A stretch of 30,898 nucleotides of DNA from contig JAEWWJ010000033.1 of NCBI GenBank assembly GCA_023396415.1, positions 1-30,898 on the forward strand, written 5' to 3'. The stretch comes from Bacteroidota bacterium (GTDB taxonomy: Bacteria; Bacteroidota; Bacteroidia; Bacteroidales; F082). The notes below the pieces were generated by a model. It worked only from the letters and a program-made list of their open reading frames with translations. It had not been told where the DNA came from and did not search any database. Positions 7,620-16,541 of the stretch are shown in pieces. Both the position numbers and the translations under genes were made by a program. Within the stretch, counting starts at the first letter, position 1. Each line of letters opens with the position of its first letter.

Positions 7620-9713
7620 ATGAAAAAGATCCTTTTACCTCTTGCAATTGTTGGTGCTTTGCTGCTCCATTCGTGCAAAACCGACACTGACAAAGGTTCC
7701 GTTACAGCCACTGTTATCGGACCAAAGACCATCACTCCGAGCTCAGACCGAATGACCCCCGAATTGCTCTGGAGTATGGGCCGTTTAGGCGAAGTTGCAA
7801 CTTCACCCGATGGACAAACGCTTCTGTTTTCGATCACCTATTACGATGTGGCTGAAAACAAAGGAAACTCAGAGCTTTACACCATGAAGATTGACGGCTC
7901 TGATTTTAAACGTATTACCACAACTGCCGTTGGCGAATATAACCCACGTTGGCGTCCCGATGGCAAAAAAATTGGTTTTATGTCGGCAGAAAGTGGCAGT
8001 ATGCAGCTTTGGGAAATGGACATTGACGGCAGCAACCGCAGCCAAATGAGCGAACTCGCCGATGGCATTGGTGGATTTGCCTACTCACCCGACCAAAAGC
8101 ACATCCTGCTGTTGGCCGATGTTGAAAAAACTTCTTTGGTGAAAGAGCGTTACCCTGACCTTCCGCTCACCACCGGTCGTGTGAATAATGATCTGATGTA
8201 CCGCCACTGGGACCATTGGGTGGATGCTTTCACGCATATTTTCGTTGCCGAATACAACGGCAAAAGTATCAGCGAGGCCAAAGACATCATGGAAGGCGAG
8301 CAGTGGGCATCGCCGGTGCAACCTTTTGGTGGCATGGAACAAATCGCCTGGAGCCCCGACTGCAAGAGCATCGTCTATACCAGTAGAAAAAAACAAGGCA
8401 AAGAATATGCCCTTTCCACCAACTCCGACTTGTACCAATATTTTCTCGAAACGGGCAAAACAAAAAACCTCACCAGCGGGATGATGGGCTATGACATGAA
8501 TCCGGTTTTTTCGGCTGACGGTCGTTCATTGGCTTGGGAAAGCATGGAGCGCGATGGGTATGAAGCTGATAAGATTCGGCTCTTTACCCTCGACTTTGAA
8601 TCGGGAGAAAAACAATATCTCACTGAAAAATTCGATCAAAATGTTGGGAGTTTAGCTTGGTCGGCTGATGGATCAAAAATATATTTCACCAGCAACTGGC
8701 ACGCCCTCGACCAAATCTACTCTATTGAAACCGCAACCCAAACCATTCGGCAAATCACCGATGGTGTGCATAGCTACAACAGCGTGATGGTGGTTAAAGA
8801 CGGACTTGTCGGAGCGCGAATGTCCATGTCAAGCCCTGTTGAATTGTTTTCTATAGAAGAAGAATCAGGAGTTCAAAAACAAATTACGAAGATCAACACC
8901 GAGCTGCTCAACCAGCTTGAAATGGGAAAAGTGGAGGAGCGTTGGATTCCCACCACCGATGGAAAACAAATGCTGGTTTGGGTGATCTATCCGCCTCATT
9001 TTGACCCCAAAAAGCGATATCCGGCATTACTTTATTGCCAAGGCGGACCACAAAGTACGGTGTCCCAATTTTGGTCGTACCGCTGGAATTTTCAAATGAT
9101 GGCCGCCAATGATTACATCATTGTAGCTCCCAACAGACGCGGCTTACCGGGCTTTGGACAAGAATGGTTAGAGCAAATCAGCGGTGATTATGGCGGACAA
9201 AACATGAAAGATTATTTGAGCGCCATTGATGCCGTTTCCAAAGAATACTATGTAAATAGCGAAAAGCTTGGAGCCGTAGGTGCCTCGTATGGCGGTTTCT
9301 CCGTTTATTGGTTGGCCGGAAATCACGACAAGCGTTTCAAAGCGTTTATTGCCCACAATGGCATGTTTAACTTAGAGCAACAATATTTAGAAACCGAAGA
9401 AATGTGGTTTGCCAATTGGGATCTTGGAGGCCCATTCTGGGACAGTAACAACAAAACCGCTCAATGGTCGTACCAAAACTCACCCCACCGTTTTGTACAA
9501 AACTGGGACACTCCCCTCCTGGTTATCCACAGCGAGTTAGATTATCGTATCGTGGCCTCACAAGGCATGGCGGCCTACAATGCAGCCATACTTAGAGACA
9601 TTCCTGCGGAATACCTGTACTTCCCCAACGAAAACCATTGGGTACTGAAACCTCAAAACGGAATCCTCTGGCAGCGCACCTTCTTCAACTGGCTCGATCA
9701 CTGGTTGAAATAA
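7620..9713 (+). CDS. S9 family prolyl oligopeptidase-like peptidase, lipoprotein
   Basis: A 697-residue serine peptidase of the S9 (DPP IV/acylaminoacyl-peptidase/POP) type, which cleaves short peptides. The N-terminus MKKILLPLAIVGALLLHSC has a lipobox, so C19 is probably lipidated and the enzyme anchored in the cell envelope. Residues about 45-420 are TolB/WD40-like propeller blades (repeated SPDGQ, RPDGKK, SADGRS, SADGSK turns). The C-terminal alpha/beta hydrolase domain holds GASYGG (S556), SELDYR (D641) and ENHW (H673), a complete Ser-Asp-His triad in the normal order. The ATG at 7620 is the only start in front of the lipobox. It is followed by a strong bidirectional terminator shared with the convergent fucosidase operon. 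Confidence 0.93.
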   Translation: MKKILLPLAIVGALLLHSCKTDTDKGSVTATVIGPKTITPSSDRMTPELLWSMGRLGEVATSPDGQTLLFSITYYDVAENKGNSELYTMKIDGSDFKRITTTAVGEYNPRWRPDGKKIGFMSAESGSMQLWEMDIDGSNRSQMSELADGIGGFAYSPDQKHILLLADVEKTSLVKERYPDLPLTTGRVNNDLMYRHWDHWVDAFTHIFVAEYNGKSISEAKDIMEGEQWASPVQPFGGMEQIAWSPDCKSIVYTSRKKQGKEYALSTNSDLYQYFLETGKTKNLTSGMMGYDMNPVFSADGRSLAWESMERDGYEADKIRLFTLDFESGEKQYLTEKFDQNVGSLAWSADGSKIYFTSNWHALDQIYSIETATQTIRQITDGVHSYNSVMVVKDGLVGARMSMSSPVELFSIEEESGVQKQITKINTELLNQLEMGKVEERWIPTTDGKQMLVWVIYPPHFDPKKRYPALLYCQGGPQSTVSQFWSYRWNFQMMAANDYIIVAPNRRGLPGFGQEWLEQISGDYGGQNMKDYLSAIDAVSKEYYVNSEKLGAVGASYGGFSVYWLAGNHDKRFKAFIAHNGMFNLEQQYLETEEMWFANWDLGGPFWDSNNKTAQWSYQNSPHRFVQNWDTPLLVIHSELDYRIVASQGMAAYNAAILRDIPAEYLYFPNENHWVLKPQNGILWQRTFFNWLDHWLK

Positions 9714-9744
9714 AATTTAGTAGGCTGTACTTTACAATTTTATT

Positions 9745-9774
9745 AAAAAACAGGGCGAAAGTCCTGTTTTTTTT
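9745..9774. terminator. Bidirectional intrinsic terminator with GAAA tetraloop
   Basis: AAAAAACAGGGC (9745-9756) pairs with GTCCTGTTTTTT (9761-9772) around a GAAA loop, with one G-T wobble. The plus strand has eight T residues (9767-9774) and the minus strand six, so it can end both the S9 peptidase transcript and the convergent PNGase/fucosidase transcript. Confidence 0.88.
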
Positions 9775-9775
9775 G

Positions 9776-9801
9776 TTGAGGTTTTTTATCTTATACCTCA
9801 A
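9776..9801. other. Second stem-loop beside the terminator
   Basis: TTGAGGT (9776-9782) and ACCTCAA (9795-9801) are perfect 7-bp arms around a 12-base AT-only loop. It directly abuts the terminator and may assist termination or protect the 3' end of the minus-strand operon mRNA. Confidence 0.35.
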
Positions 9802-9916
9802 ATCTCATAGCCTTCAACGTTTCATCAAGATATTTGACAAAACCAAATACTAACATTGTATAGCATTGTTCAATTTGCCTTACCTAAAAATCCCTAAACC
9901 ACTCACCCAATGTCCG

Positions 9917-11251
9917 TTAATTACTTTCAATGGCCTTCACCTCATCTGAAAACAAATCCACCTCGCCATCGAGCAAAACGGCAATAACTGTAACCTCTGT
10001 GTCCTGAACTTCCTTTGGAACATCAATGTAAAGAAGCCCCGGAACCGGACTCCAGTACTGTTTTCCAACAATTTGATAACTCAATTTTGTGCCATTGCCT
10101 ACCACCCACACCCGGTTTACTTTGTTGTTTAAGCCTTTGATGACCAAGGGACCATTGGGTTGGTTGTCAACAAACAGATAAAGAATGTTTTTGTCGGGTG
10201 AGAGTGCAGTATAACCATTGAAATATTCCTTCGGAATCCCAGCCCGCGTGCCATAAATCGCTTCAGCGTGTTTGGTGGTCCAGCGTCCCAGTCCTTCTAA
10301 AATGCTCAATTGTTCTTGCGGAATCGTGCCATCAGGTTTTGGGCCAATGCCCAAAAGCAAATTTCCGCCCATGCTGATACAATCGGCGAGGATACGAACG
10401 ATTTGATTTACCGACTTATATTCTTTATCAAGCTGTTGATAGCCCCAGGAATTGTTCGATGTCATACACAATTCCCAGTATTTATCCTTAGGTTTGGTGA
10501 TGGGCACACCCTGCTCAGGAGTGGCATAATCGCCATAGCCCTGCAAACGGGAGTTGATGATCGCCTGAGGATTATTGCTGAGCAGCATTTCTCGGATTTC
10601 TATGGCTTTCCATTCCTCGGCAGTGTGTTCCCAATCGCCATCAAACCAGTACAAATCAGGATTAAATCGGCTAATTTCCTGAAGCTGAGCCAAATTAAAA
10701 CTCATAAATTTTTCCCAACGAAGGGAGTCATTTTCATAGCGCTTTGTTGTACGGGTGAACTGCGAATAATCGGGATGCGACCAATCGAGCAATGAATAGT
10801 ACAATCCCAAATGCAAACCCTCGTCGCGCATGGCTTTCACAAAAGGCGCAATCAAGTCGCGGCCGGCATTGGTGTTTTGCACCACATTCAAATCGCTTTG
10901 CTTTGTATCCCACAAAGCTATGCCATCATGGTGTTTGGTGGTGATGACGGCGTATTTGGCACCGCTTTTTTTGATCCATTTCACCCAATCTTTGGGATTG
11001 TAATTCGTAGCCGTAAATCCCTCCATTTGCTTCATATAATCGTCATACGAAATGTAACCATTGAAAAACGACCAAGATTCATCAATGCCACCCACGCTGT
11101 AGATGCCCCAATGGATGAAAATGCCCAGCTTCGCATCTTGGAACCAAGCCATTTTTTCTGTTTGTTCCTCCCGATTTCCTTGGGCCTTGCCCGAAAAACC
11201 GATAAAAAACAAAAGGATAAAAAGAAGCGTAAATCGTTTGAATGCTTTCAT
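9917..11251 (-). CDS. Alpha-L-fucosidase, GH29
   Basis: A 444-residue exported retaining alpha-L-fucosidase. The signal peptide MKAFKRFTLLFILLFFIGFSGKAQ is followed directly by the GH29 barrel. GIFIHWGIYSV, KYAVITTKHHDGIALWDT and RDLIAPFVKAMRDEGLHLGLYYS are classic family blocks. The nucleophile is D204 in LYWFDGDW. The acid/base residue varies in GH29; E247 in ATPEQG is a candidate. A C-terminal beta domain completes it. I chose the ATG at 11251 because the longer frame (TTG at 11305) runs into the preceding gene and puts 18 polar residues before the signal peptide. It starts 5 bases after the stop of the PNGase F-like gene, so it is the second gene of that operon. The combination points to fucose removal from glycoprotein N-glycans, though substrate linkage cannot be read from sequence. 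Confidence 0.93.
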   Translation of the reverse strand: MKAFKRFTLLFILLFFIGFSGKAQGNREEQTEKMAWFQDAKLGIFIHWGIYSVGGIDESWSFFNGYISYDDYMKQMEGFTATNYNPKDWVKWIKKSGAKYAVITTKHHDGIALWDTKQSDLNVVQNTNAGRDLIAPFVKAMRDEGLHLGLYYSLLDWSHPDYSQFTRTTKRYENDSLRWEKFMSFNLAQLQEISRFNPDLYWFDGDWEHTAEEWKAIEIREMLLSNNPQAIINSRLQGYGDYATPEQGVPITKPKDKYWELCMTSNNSWGYQQLDKEYKSVNQIVRILADCISMGGNLLLGIGPKPDGTIPQEQLSILEGLGRWTTKHAEAIYGTRAGIPKEYFNGYTALSPDKNILYLFVDNQPNGPLVIKGLNNKVNRVWVVGNGTKLSYQIVGKQYWSPVPGLLYIDVPKEVQDTEVTVIAVLLDGEVDLFSDEVKAIESN

Positions 11252-11256
11252 AACAA

Positions 11257-12930
11257 TTATTTTTTTGTTGAAAGGGTTCCGGTGAGGACGCCACTCACAC
11301 TCCAATGGTTGAAGCTATTTCCTTCATCGTCACCTTGATCTATAACAACTTGCAGATGATGTTTCCCAGGTTTTAAATCGTGAAGTGAAACAATCCAAGG
11401 AGGAGTAAGGGTTGCAGGACACCAGTTGGAGCGACTTAAATCGCTGGAGGACAATCCGTTTTGAAAATTACCCGATGCTGGATTCGACATGCGATAGGTG
11501 CCGCAATCTGTCCGCCAAGGAATATGACTGAACACCAACTTCCCATCTACAAAAACTTGGTTGAGCTTGGGATTGAACTCATCGCCGCCTCCCCAGCCAC
11601 CATGGCCTGTTGAGGTGAAAAGAAGCTGCAAATCGTCTAAGTTTGGAGGCAAATCAAAGTCAACTTGTAAGGTGTCGGTTTTAAAAAGACGACCGTAATT
11701 TTGTCCGGAAGCTTCAAGAATATTCAAGGTGTTAAACAAAGGTTCAATCCATTTTTCTGACGGTATAACTTCTTCCCAAGCCGGATAAAACTGCAAATCG
11801 AGACTCACTTGATGGCCACCTTTGTCGTAATTTCCTATAAAAACACCTACCCAAATTTCGTCTTTGCTGTTGGGTATCAGCGAGGTAATTTCTTGCTTAT
11901 AAACCACCGAATCCTGCCAGTTGTAATTGTTAATTTCACGAATGTGATTGAAATGCGACACGCCGAAGGAAGTAAAAAAACGCATCAGCTCAACCGGAAC
12001 TTCAAATTGGTTAGTGCTTACAACTCCCTGGTATTTTTTTCCGGATTTATCTTCAAAAAATGGCATCGCTTCAACGCCATGCTGAAAGGCATCCAAAACT
12101 GATAGGTCTTTTTTTTCTGCAACAGTAAAGAAACTGCAAGTTCTGTCGTAGGCATCGCCTTTTGACCAGTTGGTGAGCGTTGCAAAAACGCTTGCTCCTT
12201 TTTTATTAATTTCGGGAAGTTTGATTTTCTTTAATATGATCGTTCCGTTCGAGAGGCGGTAGGTAATGTCTGCCAATCCAAATTCCGGATTGGCGATCCC
12301 CCCCTCAAAATTGACCACCTGCCGATCAAAAACCTGCACGTTGGTAAAGCGCGATTTGATTTGAAGTTCTCTGGCGCGCGAATGGCTTATTTTCTCAGCA
12401 CTTTCGTAAGCATAGATAGGCACAACTGCATCAGGCAAAGGTGTAATTGACATTGCTGTCCAAGAACGATTTCCATTGATAACAATCTTCATTACCAGTC
12501 CATTATCAGGTAAATACGATTTGATAGGACTTCCTTTGGCAACCGTTTCGGTGGTAAACCAAACTTCGATGGTGTTTGAAAATGAGCTATAAATTACCTT
12601 TGAACAATCAAAACCCAAAATATTTTCCGTTTCTTCAGTGGTTCGAGGGCTATCCAAGGCATCAAAACGCGTCACTGTTTTATACAATACATCATCGAAA
12701 AGCATGATGTCCACCATTTCATCGCGGTTAAAATCAATAAATTCGCCACTTCCATTGGTTTTAGATGACAAATAGGCGATGTTTTCAACCCATGTAAAAC
12801 TAGAAGTTGCAGATGAATCTACCTTTCCATTGTTGGCCATTTGGTAACTAATTTCATAGGATTGCTGACTCCTTGCCAATAAGCTCAAGCAGCTTACAAA
12901 TACAATCAATAGCCATTTTTTACTCTTCAT
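11257..12930 (-). CDS. PNGase F-like peptide-N-glycosidase with extra N-terminal domain
   Basis: A 557-residue exported protein (signal peptide to about residue 21, LLARSQQ). The C-terminal 300 residues resemble peptide-N4-(N-acetylglucosaminyl)asparagine amidase F, which releases intact N-glycans from asparagine. AYDRT (D262) aligns with catalytic D60 of Elizabethkingia PNGase F. GHGGWGGGDEFNPKLNQVFVDG (E451) aligns with E206, and SRSNWCP matches a conserved C-terminal block. The position matching E118 appears to be G362 (IWVGVF), by eye and from memory. Residues about 22-165 form an additional domain. ILGFDCSKV, IEVWFTTE and LPDNGLVMKI recall the GLPGLI family, and the domain may correspond to the N-terminal bowl domain of type II PNGase F. 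The next gene, a GH29 fucosidase, begins 5 bases after the stop. Confidence 0.85.
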   Translation of the reverse strand: MKSKKWLLIVFVSCLSLLARSQQSYEISYQMANNGKVDSSATSSFTWVENIAYLSSKTNGSGEFIDFNRDEMVDIMLFDDVLYKTVTRFDALDSPRTTEETENILGFDCSKVIYSSFSNTIEVWFTTETVAKGSPIKSYLPDNGLVMKIVINGNRSWTAMSITPLPDAVVPIYAYESAEKISHSRARELQIKSRFTNVQVFDRQVVNFEGGIANPEFGLADITYRLSNGTIILKKIKLPEINKKGASVFATLTNWSKGDAYDRTCSFFTVAEKKDLSVLDAFQHGVEAMPFFEDKSGKKYQGVVSTNQFEVPVELMRFFTSFGVSHFNHIREINNYNWQDSVVYKQEITSLIPNSKDEIWVGVFIGNYDKGGHQVSLDLQFYPAWEEVIPSEKWIEPLFNTLNILEASGQNYGRLFKTDTLQVDFDLPPNLDDLQLLFTSTGHGGWGGGDEFNPKLNQVFVDGKLVFSHIPWRTDCGTYRMSNPASGNFQNGLSSSDLSRSNWCPATLTPPWIVSLHDLKPGKHHLQVVIDQGDDEGNSFNHWSVSGVLTGTLSTKK

Positions 12931-13157
12931 ATTCTACATTTTGTTGTGGAAGTCGTTTATTATCAATCTTCTATTATCACAAATTATACTGGTTTTTATA
13001 AACTCGCGCTGACAGATTTACTTTTTTCCGGTTACATCACAGACAACCAATAGAGCAGAAAAGTTTCCAATTCAGCATCAATTGGATTAAACCATGGATA
13101 AAGCCATGTCTGAATGACTATGCCACAAACTTACTCACGATTTTTGGATGCAACAAC

Positions 13158-13180
13158 TTTAAATTACATCTTAATTTAAA
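13158..13180. repeat. AT-rich 9-bp inverted repeat
   Basis: TTTAAATTA (13158-13166) and TAATTTAAA (13172-13180) are perfect arms around a 5-base loop. The flanks CAAC and AGAAG extend pairing only with a bulge. It lies in the middle of the divergent intergenic region and could be an operator or a transcript-end structure. Confidence 0.3.
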
Positions 13181-13369
13181 AGAAGCCGTCTGCTCAAACA
13201 CAGAACTTTTCAAAGCTTATTCAAATTTTACAAAATGCAGTTCAAATCCACTCAAAACAAATTTACTTTTTCTTTTTCCGAAAAATAATCCGTATATCTA
13301 CTTCATTATCATCACAATTATGAGACGACCCAATGTTTCTGCCTTAGGCAAATCACAGTATCACCATCT

Positions 13370-13377
13370 TACTTTTG
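13370..13377 (+). promoter_or_regulatory. Candidate -7 box for the nucleoside kinase
   Basis: TACTTTTG is an exact match to the Bacteroidota -7 consensus TAnnTTTG. It sits 128 bases before the ATG at 13506, implying a leader of about 120 bases. No good -33 TTTG is found at the usual distance. A one-mismatch box TTCTTTTG at 13443-13450 would give a shorter leader and is the alternative. Confidence 0.35.
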
Positions 13378-13505
13378 CATTGGCGATCGGTCCATCATCC
13401 GCGTAAAAGTCAGTTCCTTAGCCAACGAAGCAAATAATTCATTTCTTTTGCCGTTATCTCTTTTTGAGATCAAAAACCTTCAAGAGCAAGACAAAAATTT
13501 ATCAA

Positions 13506-15179
13506 ATGAAAAAAACTTACTCCATCTTTTGCGAAAACACCCAAACCGAAAAAGACTATCCATTTGGAACTTCGTTGGCAGAAATTGCTGAAGACCAACA
13601 GATTGATATTGGATATCCCATTTTAGGAGCAGTTGTGAACAACAAACTGAAAGAGCTTTCGTATATGATTTACAAGCCTAAGACAGTAAATTTCATCAGC
13701 TTTCTGCATACTGACGGCCAGCGGATGTACATCAGATCGTTGTTGATGGTACTGTTTAAGGCAGCGCACGACCTGTATCCCAACCATAAATTAAAGGTGC
13801 AGCAATCAGTTTCGGGCGGAATGTATTGCGAGTTGGTCAACAATCACAGCCCTGGCCCATGGTCTGAAATTGTCGTTCGCTTGCGCGAACGCATGAGAGA
13901 AATTATAGCACAAAACCTTCCCTTTCAACGCGATGAAATACGCACGGAAGAAGCATTGAAGATATTTAGTCGTTTCAACCTTGACGACAAATGCACGTTG
14001 ATGCGCACCCGTCGCCAGTTTTACAGCTCAGTGTATCAGCTTGACGATGTGGTCAATTACTTTTATGGATACTTAGTTCCATCCACGGGTTACCTTCAAC
14101 TTTTTGGATTGGAGCAATATCATGAAGGAATGTTATTGGTGATACCAAAGAAAAATGATCCCAATCAGTTGGGGAAAGTGGTGGACCAGCCCAAGTTGTT
14201 TGAAATTTTCATGGAGTTTAAAGAGTGGGTTCAAATTATTGGTGTGCCGCATGTGGGTCAACTCAACGAAATGACACTGAATGGACAAATTGGCGAAATC
14301 ATTAAAGTTTCGGAAGCCTTACAAGAAAAAAAATTGGCCTGCATTGCCGATATGATCAAGCAAAAAAGTGCAGACTTGAAAGTTGTTTTTGTATCCGGCC
14401 CCAGCTCTTCGGGCAAAACCACTTTTGCCAAACGTCTTTCTATCCAACTCATTGTAAACGGATTCAAGCCGGAGGTGATATCAATGGATAACTATTTCAT
14501 TGATAGGGAATTGACACCGAAAGACGTGAACGGAGATTTCGATTTTGAAAGTCCGCTGGCCATTGATCATCAGCTTTTAAGCGATAATTTAAACGATCTT
14601 TTTGCGGGAAAGGAAATTGATTTGCCCAAATTTTCCTTTGCTAACGGAAAACGCTTTTACGATGGAACCAAACTCAAACTTCAGGAAAATGGCATTTTGA
14701 TTATTGAAGGCATCCACGCCCTTAACCCGATCATGTCGCGCGATATTCCTTCAAAACGCTTTATGAAAGTGTATGTTTCGGCCTTAACTACCTTGAGCAT
14801 TGATTCAAACAACAGCATCCCCACCAACGACAACCGATTGATTAGGCGTATCATACGCGACAGTCAATACAGGGGTTACTCGGCTCAAAACACCTTAGAG
14901 CGCTGGCCGAGTGTTCGTCGTGGCGAGGAAGAACACATTTTTCCGTTTCAGGAAGAGGCTGATGTGATGTTCAACACGGCTTTGGTGTTTGAACTTGGCG
15001 TGTTGCGTCTGTGGGCCGAACCTTTGCTTCAAGAAGTGCCACCCATCGCACCACAATATTCCGAGGCCGTGCGATTGCTGAAATTTCTTTCTTACATCAT
15101 TCCTATTCCCGAAAAAGAAATACCGCCAACCTCTATCCTGCGCGAATTTCTTGAAGGAAGCAGCTTCGACTATTCGTAG
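13506..15179 (+). CDS. Nucleoside (uridine) kinase with N-terminal TGS-like/ThrRS-like region
   Basis: A 557-residue cytosolic protein. Residues 1-65 resemble a TGS/ubiquitin-like domain (YPFGTSLAEIAED, GAVVNNKLKELSY). About 70-280 resembles the second additional domain of threonyl-tRNA synthetase. The C-terminal part is a P-loop kinase of the uridine kinase/phosphoribulokinase type. It has Walker A GPSSSGKTT (about 298-306), the block VISMDNYF, LPKFSFANGKR, ILIIEGIHALNP and RLIRRIIRDSQYRG. This fused architecture is common in Bacteroidota, Clostridia and Thermotoga and is annotated as nucleoside kinase; the exact nucleoside is not evident from sequence. The ATG at 13506 starts at the TGS fold. 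An upstream in-frame TTG at 13464 adds 14 residues and is unlikely. Confidence 0.92.
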   Translation: MKKTYSIFCENTQTEKDYPFGTSLAEIAEDQQIDIGYPILGAVVNNKLKELSYMIYKPKTVNFISFLHTDGQRMYIRSLLMVLFKAAHDLYPNHKLKVQQSVSGGMYCELVNNHSPGPWSEIVVRLRERMREIIAQNLPFQRDEIRTEEALKIFSRFNLDDKCTLMRTRRQFYSSVYQLDDVVNYFYGYLVPSTGYLQLFGLEQYHEGMLLVIPKKNDPNQLGKVVDQPKLFEIFMEFKEWVQIIGVPHVGQLNEMTLNGQIGEIIKVSEALQEKKLACIADMIKQKSADLKVVFVSGPSSSGKTTFAKRLSIQLIVNGFKPEVISMDNYFIDRELTPKDVNGDFDFESPLAIDHQLLSDNLNDLFAGKEIDLPKFSFANGKRFYDGTKLKLQENGILIIEGIHALNPIMSRDIPSKRFMKVYVSALTTLSIDSNNSIPTNDNRLIRRIIRDSQYRGYSAQNTLERWPSVRRGEEEHIFPFQEEADVMFNTALVFELGVLRLWAEPLLQEVPPIAPQYSEAVRLLKFLSYIIPIPEKEIPPTSILREFLEGSSFDYS

Positions 15180-15294
15180 CGCTACAATCAGCTTTCGGCC
15201 TTTTGTTGGCGTTGATTGGAATGTGCAGGAAACTTTTTTTTCATCTCGAAAAGCATCAAAATGATATTTTAGTACTTCGATACGTAAATTCTAC

Positions 15295-15302
15295 TACATT
15301 TG
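15295..15302 (+). promoter_or_regulatory. Candidate -7 box for the interrupted TPR kinase gene
   Basis: TACATTTG matches TAnnTTTG exactly and lies 21 bases before the ATG at 15324, a normal leader length. No clear -33 element is seen. It suggests that the promoter is still intact although the coding sequence is interrupted. Confidence 0.42.
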
Positions 15303-15323
15303 GATATCGTAAACTTCATTTTG

Positions 15324-15806
15324 ATGAAAAAGTTAGTTGTAATTTATTTTTTCGTCTATCTGTTTTTTCATGCCATTTCGGGATCGGCCCAAAACACAGC
15401 GCGTGAAAACGATTCTATTTTTGAGGTCCTCGCCAAATCCATTGTCACCAAAATGAACTCCGACCCCTCATCAGCAATACCTGATGCTGAGGCTTTTGTA
15501 ATCTTTTCGGACACAAATAATTTTATCTACCGAAAAGCAGCGGCTTACCAATCACGACAGATTTTGGCAGCATTGTATGGCCGAACCGGGCAGTTTGAAA
15601 AGGCAGTGGCCTTACATAAAACCTGCCTCAGACTCGGTATTGCATACAACAAAGATGGCTCCACAGCCGCCGGATACTTTAATTTGGCAGTAGCTTTTTA
15701 TCGAGAAGGCCACCAACTTAAAGACCAACAATACCTTGACACTGCCATGTTTTATTATCAAAAAACGGAAAAAATCAATGGTTTGTTGAAGGGCTACTCC
15801 ATGTAA
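15324..15806 (+). CDS. Segment 1 of the interrupted kinase: signal peptide and first TPRs
   Basis: 160 residues up to the first TAA. It contains the Sec signal peptide (MKKLVVIYFFVYLFFHAISGSAQ is the likely start; a TTG at 15300 is eight codons upstream) and about three helical-repeat units, including ALYGRTGQFEKAVALH and YFNLAVAFYREG. If translated alone it would be a short periplasmic TPR fragment ending mid-repeat, which argues that it is a broken piece, not a separate gene. Confidence 0.4.
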   Translation: MKKLVVIYFFVYLFFHAISGSAQNTARENDSIFEVLAKSIVTKMNSDPSSAIPDAEAFVIFSDTNNFIYRKAAAYQSRQILAALYGRTGQFEKAVALHKTCLRLGIAYNKDGSTAAGYFNLAVAFYREGHQLKDQQYLDTAMFYYQKTEKINGLLKGYSM

Positions 15807-16445
15807 ATGGCTATCATGGCCAAACGTGAAGACTTTTCTTCCATTTTAATTTATTCGGACAAGGCCCTCAAAATTGTGGATACCATAAAGCCAAAGCAAA
15901 AAATGCACGAAGATTATCTTAACGAGCTGAGAGCCGGATTCTATATCTCACGCTCTAAGGCTTTTATGTATATGAATCAAGATCAAGAAGCCATTACTCA
16001 ACTGAATAAAGCCTTGGATTTTGCCGAAAAAAGTCACCTCACGCAAATGACGCTTACCGCCAGCTACAATTTGGCAAAAATGTATTTAAAACAGGAAAAA
16101 TGGAAAAATTTCGACATTCTCATCAGAAAGTCAATAAAATTGGCTGAAGAAAAAAATGCACAAATGAACATATTGCAGCTAAAAGAGATACAAGCCGAAA
16201 AAGAATCAAAAACAGGCAACACTAACCTTGCACTTCAGCTGCTGCAATCCATTGAAGAAGAAGTGAATCAGCTCACTGATATTGATTTAAAAGCAAGCTT
16301 CAACCATACCATGTCGGAGGTTATGATGCGAAAAGAAGATTACCGTGCAGCGATGAAGTACAATCACGCTTTTGATTCGTTGACCGAGCTGATGATTGCG
16401 AAAGAAAACAACAGAATAGGTGAAGAGTTAAGTCAGAAATTTTAA
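15807..16445 (+). CDS. Segment 2 of the interrupted kinase: middle TPRs
   Basis: 212 residues between the two TAA codons, opening with ATG immediately after the first stop (ATG TAA ATG). That layout would permit translational restart. It has TPR-like repeats (SKAFMYMNQDQEAITQLNKAL, YNLAKMYLKQEKW) but no signal peptide. On its own it would stay in the cytosol, away from its partner segment. Confidence 0.4.
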   Translation: MAIMAKREDFSSILIYSDKALKIVDTIKPKQKMHEDYLNELRAGFYISRSKAFMYMNQDQEAITQLNKALDFAEKSHLTQMTLTASYNLAKMYLKQEKWKNFDILIRKSIKLAEEKNAQMNILQLKEIQAEKESKTGNTNLALQLLQSIEEEVNQLTDIDLKASFNHTMSEVMMRKEDYRAAMKYNHAFDSLTELMIAKENNRIGEELSQKF

Positions 16446-16541
16446 CTTTCCGAAAAAGATTTAACCATTAACATCCTCACAAAAAACCAGGAACTTCAGC
16501 AACAGCTTATCCTTGAAAAAGAGCGAAGTAGAAGAAATTAT

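Larger units (their letters stand above)
12931..13505. promoter_or_regulatory. 575-bp divergent intergenic region
   Basis: This separates the minus-strand PNGase/fucosidase operon from the plus-strand nucleoside kinase, so it should hold promoters for both. It is AT-rich with no credible gene. It has small hairpins: TCCAATT/AATTGGA at 13066-13086 (7-base loop), and TTTAAATTA/TAATTTAAA at 13158-13180 (5-base loop). An exact TAnnTTTG box lies at 13370. The length is generous for two promoters, so extra regulatory sites are possible. Confidence 0.5.

Noticed and set aside
10310..10795. Plus-strand open frame of 161 codons
   Set aside because: It is antisense to the GH29 catalytic domain, with no motifs.
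10811..11338. Plus-strand open frame of 175 codons
   Set aside because: It lies opposite the clearly real GH29 and PNGase genes and has no signal or family motif.
13320..13406. 28-codon open frame in the intergenic region
   Set aside because: It has no signal sequence, no motif and overlaps the candidate promoter.
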